Shown here: piece by piece, positions 27,576 through 37,390 of the stretch
Layout: each line of letters starts with the position of its first letter
Position numbering within the stretch: the stretch's first letter is position 1
DNA from: an uncultured Burkholderiales bacterium
GTDB lineage: Bacteria; Pseudomonadota; Gammaproteobacteria; Burkholderiales; Burkholderiaceae_C
Assembly (NCBI GenBank): GCA_903838355.1
Contig: CAILYC010000054.1
Coordinates: forward strand, 1 to 46,220
Direction of reading: 5' to 3'
Length of the DNA stretch: 46,220 nucleotides
Notes under the pieces: generated by a model
The model's database searches: none
Told to the model about the DNA's origin: nothing
Seen by the model: only the letters and a program-made list of their open reading frames with translations
Program-made: the position numbers and the translations under genes

Positions 27576-28820
27576 ATGACTGCATTTTTTCAACAATCGA
27601 TGAACCGACGCACGGTATTGCAAGCCGCCACGGTGGGCGCCATAGGGGTGGACCCCGCACTGCGGGCTGCCGTTTATGCCCAAGGCTCAGACAAGCCAGA
27701 AAAGGAAGAGGTCAAGATTGGCTTTATACCCTTGACCGATTGTGCAAGCGTGGTGATGGCGTCAGTTCTGGGCTTTGATAAGAAATACGGCGTCAAAATC
27801 ATCCCCACCAAGGAGTCGAGCTGGGCGGGTGTGCGCGACAAACTCATCACGGGAGAGCTCGACTGTGCACACGTGCTTTATGGACTGATCTATGGCGTGC
27901 ATTTGGGCACTGCAGGTCCGAAAAAGGACATGGCGGCTCTCATGACCATCAACCGCAACGGCCAAGGCATTACCTTGTCAAAGAAACTGGCCGATCAAGG
28001 TGCTGTGGACGGCGCGAGTTTGGCCAAATTGATGAAGCAAGAAAAACGAGATTACACCTTTGCACAAACTTTCCCCACTGGAACCCACGCCATGTGGCTG
28101 TATTACTGGATGGCGAGCGTCGGTATCAACCCGATCAAAGACGCCAAAGTGATCACCGTTCCACCCCCACAGATGGTGGCCAATATGCGAGTGGGCAATA
28201 TGGACGGGTATTGCGTGGGAGAGCCCTGGGGGCACCGAGCCATTGCCGATGGCATTGGCATCACGGCCATCACCAGCCAAGACATCTGGAAAGACCATCC
28301 CGAAAAAGTTTTGGGCACGACCGCTGAGTTTGTCAGCAAGTATCCCAACACGGCGCGTGCAGTAACAGCCGCCATTTTGGAGGCCAGCAAATGGATTGAT
28401 GCTGGCCTTCAAAACAAACTGAAAATGGCCGAGACCATTGCTGACAAATCCTATGTCAACACCAGTGTCGACGTCATCAATCAACGCATTTTGGGTCGTT
28501 ACCAAAACGGACTGGGCAAGACTTGGGACGACCCCAACTTCATGAAGTTTTACGACGATGGTGCGGTCAATTTCCCTTACCTCTCAGACGGGATGTGGTT
28601 TTTAACGCAACACAAACGCTGGGGCCTGATCAAAGAACACCCCGACTATTTGGCCACCGCCAAGCAAATCAACCGCATTGACATCTACAAACAAGCCGCA
28701 TCCATGACCAACACGCCTGTGCCCAAGGACGTGATGCGCACAAGCAAACTGCTCGATGGATCCGTATGGGATGGCAAAGATCCCAAAAAATACGCCGACA
28801 GTTTTGCCGTTCATGCCTAG
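27576..28820 (+). CDS. nrtA: Nitrate ABC transporter, substrate-binding protein
   Basis: NrtA/NasF-type proteins bind nitrate (and nitrite) in the periplasm and deliver it to the NrtB/NrtD importer. The 414-aa product has a twin-arginine N-terminus (NRRTVLQAATVGA, residues 10-22), so export in folded form by the Tat pathway is likely. The mature part starts KIGFIPLTDCASVVMASVLG, the family start, and continues with VRDKLITGELDCAHVLYG and VGEPWGHRA. The start could be ATG 27576 or ATG 27600 (MNRRTV). It is the first gene after the attenuator. Confidence 0.93.
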   Translation: MTAFFQQSMNRRTVLQAATVGAIGVDPALRAAVYAQGSDKPEKEEVKIGFIPLTDCASVVMASVLGFDKKYGVKIIPTKESSWAGVRDKLITGELDCAHVLYGLIYGVHLGTAGPKKDMAALMTINRNGQGITLSKKLADQGAVDGASLAKLMKQEKRDYTFAQTFPTGTHAMWLYYWMASVGINPIKDAKVITVPPPQMVANMRVGNMDGYCVGEPWGHRAIADGIGITAITSQDIWKDHPEKVLGTTAEFVSKYPNTARAVTAAILEASKWIDAGLQNKLKMAETIADKSYVNTSVDVINQRILGRYQNGLGKTWDDPNFMKFYDDGAVNFPYLSDGMWFLTQHKRWGLIKEHPDYLATAKQINRIDIYKQAASMTNTPVPKDVMRTSKLLDGSVWDGKDPKKYADSFAVHA

Positions 28821-28842
28821 TTGTTTAACCAAAGGTTCCATC

Positions 28843-29718
28843 ATGGTGAGTGCAGTTTTCCATTCCCCGGCCAACCCCGCCGCAACCAAAGTCTCCTCGA
28901 GCACCGCGAGCATTGAGCGACGTCAACAAAAAATGCGCCAGCGCGCTTTTTTCTTGACGTGGATCTCCCCGCTCATTGGCTTTGCTTTGCTATTGGGCGT
29001 GTGGTCCATGGTGGCCCTTAAAAGTGGCAATGCCTTTCCTACGCCCTGGGATACTATCAAGCAGGCCTACGAGATATTCAAGGATCCGTTTTACAACAAC
29101 GGGCCGAACGATCAGGGCATTGGATGGAATGTTTACAGCTCACTCAAACGCGTGGCCTTGGGTTTTGGGCTGGCAGCTTTGATCGGCATCCCTGCAGGCT
29201 TTGTCATTGGGCGCTTTGAATGGGCCTCACGCATGTTCAATCCTTTGATCAGCCTGCTGCGCCCAGTTTCCCCCTTGGCTTGGTTGCCCATTGGTTTGCT
29301 GGTCTTCAAAGGCGCCAATCCTGCTGCCATTTGGACTATTTTTATCTGCTCCATCTGGCCCATGATTATCAACACAGCGGTGGGCGTACAACGCGTCCCC
29401 AGCGATTATATGAATGTGGCCAAGGTGCTCAACCTCTCAGAGTGGAAGATCATGAGTGTGATCTTGTTCCCGGCCGTGTTGCCCTACATGCTCACTGGCG
29501 TGAGGCTCTCAGTGGGAACTGCGTGGTTGGTCATTGTGGCGGCAGAAATGCTGACCGGTGGTGTGGGAATTGGCTTTTGGGTTTGGGATGAGTGGAATAA
29601 CTTGAATGTCAAGAACATCATCATTGCCATCTTCATCATTGGCTTGGTGGGCCTGTTGCTCGAATTCTTATTGATCCGTTTGGCCCGCGCCTTTACCTTT
29701 GAAGACATCAACGCTTGA
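28843..29718 (+). CDS. nrtB: Nitrate ABC transporter, permease
   Basis: NrtB is the inner-membrane permease of the nitrate importer. The 291-aa protein begins with a hydrophilic N-terminus of about 40 residues, then has six membrane segments. The EAA-type loop that contacts the ATPase is visible as QRVPSDYMNVAKVLNLSEWK with ILFPAVLPYMLTGVRLS after it. I chose the ATG at 28843 because AAGG lies upstream and it follows the nrtA stop; the frame is open further upstream inside nrtA. Gap to nrtD is 24 bp. Confidence 0.93.
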   Translation: MVSAVFHSPANPAATKVSSSTASIERRQQKMRQRAFFLTWISPLIGFALLLGVWSMVALKSGNAFPTPWDTIKQAYEIFKDPFYNNGPNDQGIGWNVYSSLKRVALGFGLAALIGIPAGFVIGRFEWASRMFNPLISLLRPVSPLAWLPIGLLVFKGANPAAIWTIFICSIWPMIINTAVGVQRVPSDYMNVAKVLNLSEWKIMSVILFPAVLPYMLTGVRLSVGTAWLVIVAAEMLTGGVGIGFWVWDEWNNLNVKNIIIAIFIIGLVGLLLEFLLIRLARAFTFEDINA

Positions 29719-29742
29719 CGTTTTTCCCATTGAGAACACACC

Positions 29743-30573
29743 ATGAATGACACCAGCAAGTACCTAGAAATCGACCAGGTCTTTCAAACCTTTCCCACCC
29801 CTCAGGGAGAGTTCGTGGCCCTCAAAAACATCAACCTTACGGTACAAAAGGGTGAGTTTGTGAGTCTGATTGGCCACTCGGGCTGCGGGAAGTCAACCCT
29901 ATTGAACTTGATCGCGGGCTTGACCAAACCGAGCGCCGGCACACTCATTTGCGCCAACAAAGAAATCACGGGGCCAGGCCCGGAGCGTGGCGTGGTGTTT
30001 CAAAATCACTCTTTGCTGCCCTGGCTCACCTGTTTTGAAAATGTTTACCTCGCCGTCGAACGCGTCTTTGGTCCGCCAAGCAAAAAAATTGGCAAGGAAC
30101 CTGAGAGCAAGTCATCTCTGATCGAAAGAACGCAGCAAGCCCTCGAACTGGTGGGACTTTCTCACGCCGCACAAAAAAGACCTGGAGAGATATCGGGAGG
30201 CATGAAGCAGCGCGTTGGCATTGCTCGAGCCTTGTCCATGCAGCCTCAGGTTTTATTGCTCGACGAGCCCTTTGGCGCCTTGGATGCATTGACCCGAGCC
30301 AAGTTGCAAGATGAGCTCTTGAGCATTGTGGCGCAAACCCAAAGCACGGTCGTGATGGTCACCCATGATGTGGACGAAGCCGTCCTTTTGTCCGACCAAA
30401 TTGTCATGCTCACCAATGGCCCAGCCGCCACCATCGGCGACGTATTGACCATTGCCCTACCCCGCCCACGTTCGCGACTGAGCTTGGCACAAAACACCCA
30501 TTACCAAGACTACCGTAAAGCGGTGATTGAATTTCTCTACACCCGACAACAGCATGTAGAAAAAATGGCTTGA
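29743..30573 (+). CDS. nrtD: Nitrate ABC transporter, ATP-binding protein
   Basis: This is the ATPase of the nitrate importer. The 276-aa product has Walker A GHSGCGKST (44-52), the signature ISGGMKQR (about 149-156), Walker B VLLLDEP (about 170-176) and the switch histidine in MVTHDVDEA. It is a single ABC domain; the extra NrtA-like domain that marks cyanobacterial NrtC is absent, so one gene probably serves both ATPase positions as a homodimer. It is followed by nirB with a 48-bp gap. Confidence 0.92.
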   Translation: MNDTSKYLEIDQVFQTFPTPQGEFVALKNINLTVQKGEFVSLIGHSGCGKSTLLNLIAGLTKPSAGTLICANKEITGPGPERGVVFQNHSLLPWLTCFENVYLAVERVFGPPSKKIGKEPESKSSLIERTQQALELVGLSHAAQKRPGEISGGMKQRVGIARALSMQPQVLLLDEPFGALDALTRAKLQDELLSIVAQTQSTVVMVTHDVDEAVLLSDQIVMLTNGPAATIGDVLTIALPRPRSRLSLAQNTHYQDYRKAVIEFLYTRQQHVEKMA

Positions 30574-30621
30574 ACGTCTCAGACTCGACTTTTTGATCGT
30601 CACTTTTAAAGACAAAAAACC

Positions 30622-33144
30622 ATGAATATTCCCTCCAAACTCAAACTCGTGATGATTGGTAACGGCATGGCTGGCGTGCGCACGCTAGAAGAACTCATCA
30701 AGTTAGACCCCGATCTCTACGACATCACGGTCTTTGGCAATGAGCCTCACCCCAACTACAACCGCATAGCCCTCTCACCCGTGCTCTCAGGCGAGCAAAC
30801 ACTCGATGAAATCGTGCTCAACCCACTGAGTTGGTACGACGAGGAACACATCACCCTTTACTTGAGCACGACCGTCCTTGAGGTCGACCGTATCAAACGG
30901 CGGGTGAGCGCAAAGACAGACTTGGGAGAGGAAATCACCGCCGACTACGATCGATTGATTTTTGCCACGGGCTCGACCCCCTTCATGCTTCCCATACCTG
31001 GCGTTGAGCTCGATGGTGTGTTGGCCTACCGAGATATTGCAGATACCACGGCCATGATAGAAGCGGCAAAGGTCTACAAAAACGCGGTGGTCATTGGGGG
31101 CGGACTTTTGGGACTAGAAGCGGCCAACGGACTATCAAAGCGCGGCATGGCAGTCACAGTGATCCATGTGGCCGATTGGCTCATGGAGAGGCAACTCGAC
31201 CCCACAGCAGGTCAACTTTTGGAGCAGTCCCTAAAAGCGCGTGGGTTGAAATTTTGCATTGGCGCACAAACCCAAAGCCTCGTGGCAGGACCCTCAGGTC
31301 GTGTGAGCCAAGTGGTGCTCAAGGACGGACAATGCATTGAGGCGGACTTGGTGGTGATGGCTGTGGGCATCAGACCCAACACTGCTTTGGCGCAGGCTTG
31401 TAGACTGCATTGCGAACGCGGCATCGTCGTGAACGACACCATGCAAACCGTGACCGATCCACGCATCTATGCAGTGGGCGAATGCGCCAATCACAGGGGG
31501 ATTGCCTATGGTTTGGTGGCTCCATTGTTTGAACAAGGCAAAGTCTTGGCCAATCATTTGGCCCAAATGGGTATCTCGCGCTATGTTGGCTCACTCACCA
31601 GCACCAAGCTCAAAGTCACGGGCATTGATCTCTTTAGTGCGGGAGACTTTATGGGTCGAAGCGGGAGTGCAAACACGCCTGTGCAAAAAGCCGCTAACCT
31701 AGAAAGCTCTTCTGACACTGAAGAAATTGTGCTCAGCGACCCTCACGACGGTGTTTATAAAAAGCTCGTGATTAAGAACAATCAATTGGTTGGGGCCTGC
31801 TTGTTTGGCGATACGGTCGATGGCAGTTGGTATTTCAAGCTCTTGCGCGATGCTCGCAACATAGCAGACATTCGAGACAAGCTCATGTTTGGCGAATCCA
31901 ATCTGGGCGATGTAGGTCATGAAGGTCAAACCAGCGCTCAAAGCATGAGCGACTCCGCCGAGGTGTGCGGCTGCAATGGCGTGAACAAAGGTCAAATTTG
32001 CAAAGCCATCAAAGAAAAGGGTCTCTTCACCTTGGACGAGGTGAGGAAACACACCAAGGCCAGTGCATCCTGTGGCTCTTGTACTGGACTGGTTGAACAA
32101 ATCTTAATGTTCACCGCCGGTGGCGACTACTCGGCCACACCGAAGAAGAAAGCCCTTTGTGCCTGCACCGAGCACAGCCACCAAGAGGTCAGAGACGCCA
32201 TTGCAGCAGAGTCGCTTCACACCATCGCAGCCGTCATGGAGAGAATGAATTGGAAGACCGCCAATGGCTGCGCCTCTTGCCGACCCGCTTTGAACTATTA
32301 TTTAATCAGCACTTGGCCCAAAGTCGCCCAAGACGACCCACAAAGCCGCTACATCAATGAAAGAAGTCACGCCAACATTCAAAAGGATGGCACCTACAGT
32401 GTGATCCCGCGAATGTGGGGTGGCGAGACCACTGCCGATGAACTCAGGCGCATCGCCAACGCCGTCGACAAGTACCAAATCCCGACCGTCAAAGTCACGG
32501 GTGGTCAACGCATCGACTTGCTCGGCGTCAAAAAGGAAGATTTAGTCAACGTCTGGACCGACATCGGTATGCCAAGCGGTCACGCCTATGCCAAAGCGCT
32601 TCGCACGGTCAAAACCTGTGTGGGCTCAGAGTGGTGCCGTTTTGGCACCCAAGACAGCACCCAAATGGGGAAAGACCTCGAGCGAGCCTTGTGGAGAATG
32701 TACGCCCCCCACAAAGTCAAGATTGCGGTGAGCGGCTGCCCACGCAATTGCGCCGAGGCAGGCATCAAAGATGTCGGTGTGATTGGCGTGGACAGTGGCT
32801 GGGAGATCTACATTGCGGGCAATGGCGGGATCAAAACAGAGGTTGCCCAATTCTTTGTCAAACTCAAAACGGCTGAGGAAGTACTGGAATATTCAGGCGC
32901 TTTCTTACAGCTTTATCGACTCGAGGGTTGGTACCTGGAGAGGACTTGCCATTATGTCGCGCGAGTCGGCATGGACCACGTCAAAGAAAAAATATTAACG
33001 CAAGCGGATACTCGCCTAGCGCTTTGGGAGCAATTGAAGTTCAGCCTCGACGGTGAGCCAGACCCGTGGTTTGAGCACGCCCAAGCCCGTGTTGACACCC
33101 GTCAATTTCAGGCCCTTGAACTCGTTGCCCCCTCGACCCCTTGA
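30622..33144 (+). CDS. nirB: Assimilatory nitrite reductase (NADH), large subunit
   Basis: NirB reduces nitrite to ammonium in the cytoplasm with NADH, using FAD, Fe-S clusters and siroheme. The 840-aa product has an N-terminal FAD/NAD domain (GNGMAG at 13-18; second nucleotide loop VVIGGGLLGLEAA near 155), then two BFD-like 2Fe-2S segments (CGCNGVNKGQIC with CGSC; CACTEHSHQE with CASC), then the ferredoxin-like and siroheme/4Fe-4S domains. The siroheme-cluster ligands are C666 and C672 (CVGSEWC), and C706 and C710 (CPRNC). Length is normal. Confidence 0.97.
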   Translation: MNIPSKLKLVMIGNGMAGVRTLEELIKLDPDLYDITVFGNEPHPNYNRIALSPVLSGEQTLDEIVLNPLSWYDEEHITLYLSTTVLEVDRIKRRVSAKTDLGEEITADYDRLIFATGSTPFMLPIPGVELDGVLAYRDIADTTAMIEAAKVYKNAVVIGGGLLGLEAANGLSKRGMAVTVIHVADWLMERQLDPTAGQLLEQSLKARGLKFCIGAQTQSLVAGPSGRVSQVVLKDGQCIEADLVVMAVGIRPNTALAQACRLHCERGIVVNDTMQTVTDPRIYAVGECANHRGIAYGLVAPLFEQGKVLANHLAQMGISRYVGSLTSTKLKVTGIDLFSAGDFMGRSGSANTPVQKAANLESSSDTEEIVLSDPHDGVYKKLVIKNNQLVGACLFGDTVDGSWYFKLLRDARNIADIRDKLMFGESNLGDVGHEGQTSAQSMSDSAEVCGCNGVNKGQICKAIKEKGLFTLDEVRKHTKASASCGSCTGLVEQILMFTAGGDYSATPKKKALCACTEHSHQEVRDAIAAESLHTIAAVMERMNWKTANGCASCRPALNYYLISTWPKVAQDDPQSRYINERSHANIQKDGTYSVIPRMWGGETTADELRRIANAVDKYQIPTVKVTGGQRIDLLGVKKEDLVNVWTDIGMPSGHAYAKALRTVKTCVGSEWCRFGTQDSTQMGKDLERALWRMYAPHKVKIAVSGCPRNCAEAGIKDVGVIGVDSGWEIYIAGNGGIKTEVAQFFVKLKTAEEVLEYSGAFLQLYRLEGWYLERTCHYVARVGMDHVKEKILTQADTRLALWEQLKFSLDGEPDPWFEHAQARVDTRQFQALELVAPSTP

Positions 33145-33197
33145 ACCCCTTTTCTGAACATTCACCGTTTGTCTCACCACAACACCCCACATTGACC

Positions 33198-33545
33198 ATG
33201 ACTGAAAACAACCCCCCATGGATTCGCATTTGCAAACTGGAGGACATTCCTCGATTGGGTGCTCGTCGCGTGGATCAGCCTCAAGGCCCACAAATCGCCT
33301 TGTTTCGCACCCAAGATGACCAGGTCTATGCTGTACTCGATGCCTGTCCTCACAAGGGCGGACCACTGAGCCAAGGCATCGTGTTTGGTCACGCCGTGGC
33401 GTGCCCCTTGCACAACTGGACCATTGAGCTCGAAGACGGTTGTGCGCGTGCGCCGGACAAGGGTTGCGTCAAAAAGTTTCAGGTCAAAAAAGAGGGTGAG
33501 CATCTATATTTGAACGCCCTTGAAATCAATGTTATTGAAACCTAA
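33198..33545 (+). CDS. nirD: Assimilatory nitrite reductase (NADH), small subunit
   Basis: NirD is a Rieske-like subunit of the NirBD nitrite reductase. The 115-aa protein has the two motifs CPHKGG (Cys-x-His, near 50) and CPLHNW (Cys-x2-His, near 71), giving a complete 2Fe-2S Rieske site; many NirD homologues have lost these residues. I chose the ATG at 33198 after a short leader, since the frame continues upstream without similarity. It is between nirB and nasA. Confidence 0.93.
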   Translation: MTENNPPWIRICKLEDIPRLGARRVDQPQGPQIALFRTQDDQVYAVLDACPHKGGPLSQGIVFGHAVACPLHNWTIELEDGCARAPDKGCVKKFQVKKEGEHLYLNALEINVIET

Positions 33546-33560
33546 GCGTATCAATAAGCC

Positions 33561-36389
33561 ATGACCATCCAAGAAACCCGATCAACGTGTCCCTACTGTG
33601 GCGTGGGCTGCGGCGTGATCATTGGCTCGACAGACCAGCAAATTGTTTCTGTTCGAGGCGACCCTGATCACCCTGCAAACCAAGGCAAATTGTGTAGCAA
33701 AGGCTCAAGCCTTCACCTGAGTGCGCGGCCCTCCTTGACCACAAGCTCACGCCTGCTCTCCCCATTATTGCGGGGACAAAGGGATCAAACCTGGACAGCC
33801 ATCTCTTGGAGCGAGGCCATCGATCTTAGTGCCAAACGCTTGGTCAACATCATTGAAGAGTCCGGCCCAGATTCAGTCGGGTTTTATATTTCAGGCCAAC
33901 TCTTGACCGAGGATTATTACGTCTTCAACAAACTGGTCAAAGGCTTGATGGGGACCAACAACATTGATACCAACTCACGCCTTTGCATGAGCTCAGCCGT
34001 TGCTGGCTACAAAATGACTTTGGGTGCAGACGCCCCCCCCGCATGCTACGAAGACATTGATCATGCCAATTGCCTCTTCATTGCGGGCTCCAACGCAGCC
34101 TTTGCGCACCCGATTCTGTTCAGACGCATCGAAGTGGCTCGGCAAAAGAATCCAGACCTTAAAATCATTTGCGTAGACCCTCGCCAAACCGACACTTCGC
34201 AATTGAGCGACCTGCATTTGGCCATTTTGCCTGGCACCGATGTCTGCCTCTTCAATGGCATGCTGCACATCATGCTCTGGGAAGGATGGACACAAAGCCA
34301 TTACATTGAGCGCCACACCACAGGGTTTGAGCACTTAAAGCAGGGTGTGAGAGACCTCACCCCGCAACACGTGGCACAGGTCTGTGGCATCACCGTCCAA
34401 GACCTCTACCAAGCCAGCGAATGGTTTGCCAAATCCCCTGCCACCCTCAGTCTTTACTGCCAAGGCTTGAACCAATCGAGTCGCGGCACCGATAAAAACG
34501 CCGCCTTGGTGAACTTGCACCTGGCTTGCGGACAAATTGGCAAACCTGGTGCAGGCCCCTTTTCTTTAACCGGTCAGCCCAACGCCATGGGAGGCCGCGA
34601 GGTTGGGGGACTCGCCAATTTGCTCAGCGCACACCGTGACTTGGCCAACCCAGAGCACCGTGCGGAGGTGGCGAGATTGTGGGGCGTGAAATCGGTCCCC
34701 ACCAAGCCAGGCAAAACCGCAGTGGAGATGTTCCAAGCGGCGGCTGACGGCGAGATCAAAGCCTTGTGGATTGCTTGCACCAATCCTGCTCAATCCATGC
34801 CCGATCAAAAGACGGTCAGGCGCGCGCTCGAGCGCTGTGAGTTCGTGGTGCTGCAAGAAGCCTTCATGAACACCGCCACGATGCCCTTTGCCCACCTGGT
34901 CTTGCCAGCCACCACTTGGGGTGAAAAAGACGGCACGGTCACCAACAGCGAGCGCTGCATCACCCGCGTAAGACAGGCAGTGTCCGCACCAGGCCTTAGC
35001 ATGGACGACTGGCGCATTGTGGTTCAGTTGGCCAGGCGTTTGGAGCGCGAGCCCTTGTTTCAACACCACACAAGCGGCATGGGCTCGCTTTTCCCTTACG
35101 AAAGCGCCGAATCAATTTGGCTTGAACACCGAGAAAGTACTCGAGGCCGTGATTTGGACATCACGGGCCTGAGCTATGAAAAGCTTGAAAAAGCCCCCAC
35201 GCAGTGGCCCTACCCTGAACAAGCTCAAGAGGGTAAAAAACGACTGTACGAAGATGGCATTTTTCCAACTTCAGACGGCAAAGCAAGATTTGCCAATGTG
35301 TCTTACAAAGCCACCGCAGAGCTCAGACAGTCGCGCTACCCGTTTGCGCTCAATACAGGTCGCTTGAGGGATCAGTGGCATGGCATGAGTCGAACCGGAC
35401 TGGTGAGCAAGCTTTTTGGGCACGTACCAGAACCTGTGATCGAACTCAACGCCCAAGACATGGACAAGAACGGTTGGCGCACGGGTGACTTGCTGCACGT
35501 CACCAGCAAGCGAGGCTCCATTGTGATCAAAGCCCAAAGTTCCACCGAAGTGGGTCTCACCCAGGCCTTCATGGGCATGCATTGGGGGGAAGAATTCATC
35601 TCGGGGCGCTCCAACACGGGCGAGCCCTTGGCTGGGGTCAACGCGCTCACCACCTCCAGCTATTGCCCGCACTCCAAACAGCCTGAGCTCAAGTACTCGG
35701 CCGTTCGGATTGTCAAAGCAGAAATGGGATGGAGCCTCTTGGCCGCCGTTTGGGTACCTCAAGAGCATATGCTGAGCTTGAGACATCAATTGCGAGAACT
35801 CATGGCCCAATTTGACTTTAGCACATGCGTACCCTTTGGCCAGGAACAAACGGGCTTACTTTTTAGAGCGGCCAACAGTGAGCCTGTGCCAGTGGTATGG
35901 ATAGAAAAGATCGAACACCTCTTGGGGCTCAATGGTGACCAAACCATCCAATACGTGGACACCAAACAAAGTGTTCGAAGACGCTTTTTGCTCTCCACCG
36001 AAGACCCCCTGAAACTCAATGGTTTTTTAATCAGCGGCAAGAACATGGCCAGTGGCGAGTCATGGATTCAAGAGCTCCTTCAAAGCCAAGAAAGTGTCAA
36101 AGGACTCAGTCGCGCATTGCTGCAGGGGAAAAAACCCAGTGACTCGCACGCCGCCTCACTCTCACGCAGCAGCCCCTTCATCTGCACTTGCGTGGGAGTC
36201 CAGAGCCATGAGATAGCTCAACACCTGGAGCTGCAAAGGCAACAAACGGGTGTGGACTGGACCCCCTTGTCACGCTTGGAGGACTTGCAGCGACACCTCC
36301 ATTGCGGCACCGAGTGTGGCTCTTGCGTACCCCAACTCAAGCGCATGATTGAAAAACCCCCTCTCAACGCTGCTCTGGCTCTTTCATAA
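33561..36389 (+). CDS. nasA: Assimilatory nitrate reductase, catalytic subunit
   Basis: NasA is the cytoplasmic molybdenum nitrate reductase that makes nitrite for NirBD. The 942-aa protein begins with a 4Fe-4S site (C10, C13, C17 and C45; CPYCGVGC and KLCSKG), followed by the molybdopterin oxidoreductase domains and a dinucleotide-binding domain (KRGSIVIKAQSS region). The C-terminal part is a BFD-like 2Fe-2S domain with C875-x-C877 (ICTCVG) and C919-x2-C922 (ECGSC), as in NADH- or flavoprotein-fed NasA enzymes. It has no signal peptide. The electron donor subunit is not obvious in the window. Confidence 0.96.
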   Translation: MTIQETRSTCPYCGVGCGVIIGSTDQQIVSVRGDPDHPANQGKLCSKGSSLHLSARPSLTTSSRLLSPLLRGQRDQTWTAISWSEAIDLSAKRLVNIIEESGPDSVGFYISGQLLTEDYYVFNKLVKGLMGTNNIDTNSRLCMSSAVAGYKMTLGADAPPACYEDIDHANCLFIAGSNAAFAHPILFRRIEVARQKNPDLKIICVDPRQTDTSQLSDLHLAILPGTDVCLFNGMLHIMLWEGWTQSHYIERHTTGFEHLKQGVRDLTPQHVAQVCGITVQDLYQASEWFAKSPATLSLYCQGLNQSSRGTDKNAALVNLHLACGQIGKPGAGPFSLTGQPNAMGGREVGGLANLLSAHRDLANPEHRAEVARLWGVKSVPTKPGKTAVEMFQAAADGEIKALWIACTNPAQSMPDQKTVRRALERCEFVVLQEAFMNTATMPFAHLVLPATTWGEKDGTVTNSERCITRVRQAVSAPGLSMDDWRIVVQLARRLEREPLFQHHTSGMGSLFPYESAESIWLEHRESTRGRDLDITGLSYEKLEKAPTQWPYPEQAQEGKKRLYEDGIFPTSDGKARFANVSYKATAELRQSRYPFALNTGRLRDQWHGMSRTGLVSKLFGHVPEPVIELNAQDMDKNGWRTGDLLHVTSKRGSIVIKAQSSTEVGLTQAFMGMHWGEEFISGRSNTGEPLAGVNALTTSSYCPHSKQPELKYSAVRIVKAEMGWSLLAAVWVPQEHMLSLRHQLRELMAQFDFSTCVPFGQEQTGLLFRAANSEPVPVVWIEKIEHLLGLNGDQTIQYVDTKQSVRRRFLLSTEDPLKLNGFLISGKNMASGESWIQELLQSQESVKGLSRALLQGKKPSDSHAASLSRSSPFICTCVGVQSHEIAQHLELQRQQTGVDWTPLSRLEDLQRHLHCGTECGSCVPQLKRMIEKPPLNAALALS

Positions 36390-36432
36390 AGCTCTATTGA
36401 TTGTTTGCAGCAAAAAAAGGGACAATGAGGCC

Positions 36433-37377
36433 ATGGGAATCAGTCACTACATCAAAGAAATTGGACGCGGCAAGGAAGGGGCCAGGGCGCTATCACGCGA
36501 GCAAGCCACGGATCTGATGGGGCTCATTTTGCAAGGTGAGGTCAGCGATTTGGAACTGGGTGCTTTTTGCATGGCCATGCGCATCAAGGGGGAAACGTGT
36601 GAGGAAATTTTGGGATTTTTAGCGGCCATTCAAGCGCGAATCAACACCGTCGCTTGCCCCTCAGAGCCAGGCGCAGACCAACCCGTGATCGTGATACCGA
36701 GCTACAACGGGGCGCGCCGTTTGCCCTTGCTCACCCCCCTTTTGGCGGGTTTATTGCAACGTGAGGGGTTTTCTGTTTTGATCCATGGTCACGCCTCAGA
36801 GGATCAACGCGTGAGTTGTGAGTCGGTGATCCAAGCCTTGGGTTGGCCGACCGCGGGCGAAGCTTTAACGCTTGTCCCCGGCCAGGTGCTTTTTGTGAGC
36901 ACCCAACGCTTGAGTTCGGGACTTACGCGCTTACTCAATATCCGCCGCTCCATTGGGCTGAGAAACTCCAGTCACAGCTTGGCCAAACTCATCAACCCCT
37001 TGTCCGCCCCTTCAAGGGCCATCTTGGTGACCAATTTCACCCACCCCGAGTACGACATATCGATGACTCAAACCCTACAAAAGAGCTTGGCCAATGCATT
37101 GCTATTGCGAGGCACAGAAGGTGAAGCCGTGGCAGATGCTCGCAGAAGGCCTAAAATGGTAGGTTTTGTAAAGGGTGTGCCCCACGTGCTGCAAGAGTTG
37201 TCTGTTGGCGCCTTGAATCAAGTCCCCACTTTTCCTGAACACATCGACCCCAAAAGCACGGCCAATTACATCGAGTGCGTTTTGGCGGGACTGATCCCCT
37301 GTCCCTTGCCCATTGAGAGCCAAGTCCAGGCTTTGCTTGATCTGAGTCTCCTCATGAAAAAACAGTCCCTTTCATAA
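36433..37377 (+). CDS. ybiB: YbiB/TrpD2-like DNA-binding protein
   Basis: This protein resembles anthranilate phosphoribosyltransferase (TrpD) in fold but belongs to the TrpD2/YbiB group, whose E. coli member is a nucleic-acid-binding protein of unclear role. The 314-aa protein has an N-terminal helical domain (ALSREQATDLMGLILQGEVSDLELGAFCMAMRIKGET, about 18-54, given by ALSREQATDL and AMRIKGET) and an alpha/beta domain. GIG- and KHG-type substrate loops of true TrpD are not preserved. The ATG at 36433 follows GAGG. Its position inside the nitrate operon, between nasA and cobA, is notable. Confidence 0.85.
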   Translation: MGISHYIKEIGRGKEGARALSREQATDLMGLILQGEVSDLELGAFCMAMRIKGETCEEILGFLAAIQARINTVACPSEPGADQPVIVIPSYNGARRLPLLTPLLAGLLQREGFSVLIHGHASEDQRVSCESVIQALGWPTAGEALTLVPGQVLFVSTQRLSSGLTRLLNIRRSIGLRNSSHSLAKLINPLSAPSRAILVTNFTHPEYDISMTQTLQKSLANALLLRGTEGEAVADARRRPKMVGFVKGVPHVLQELSVGALNQVPTFPEHIDPKSTANYIECVLAGLIPCPLPIESQVQALLDLSLLMKKQSLS

Positions 37378-37390
37378 TGAAAGCCCCTCT

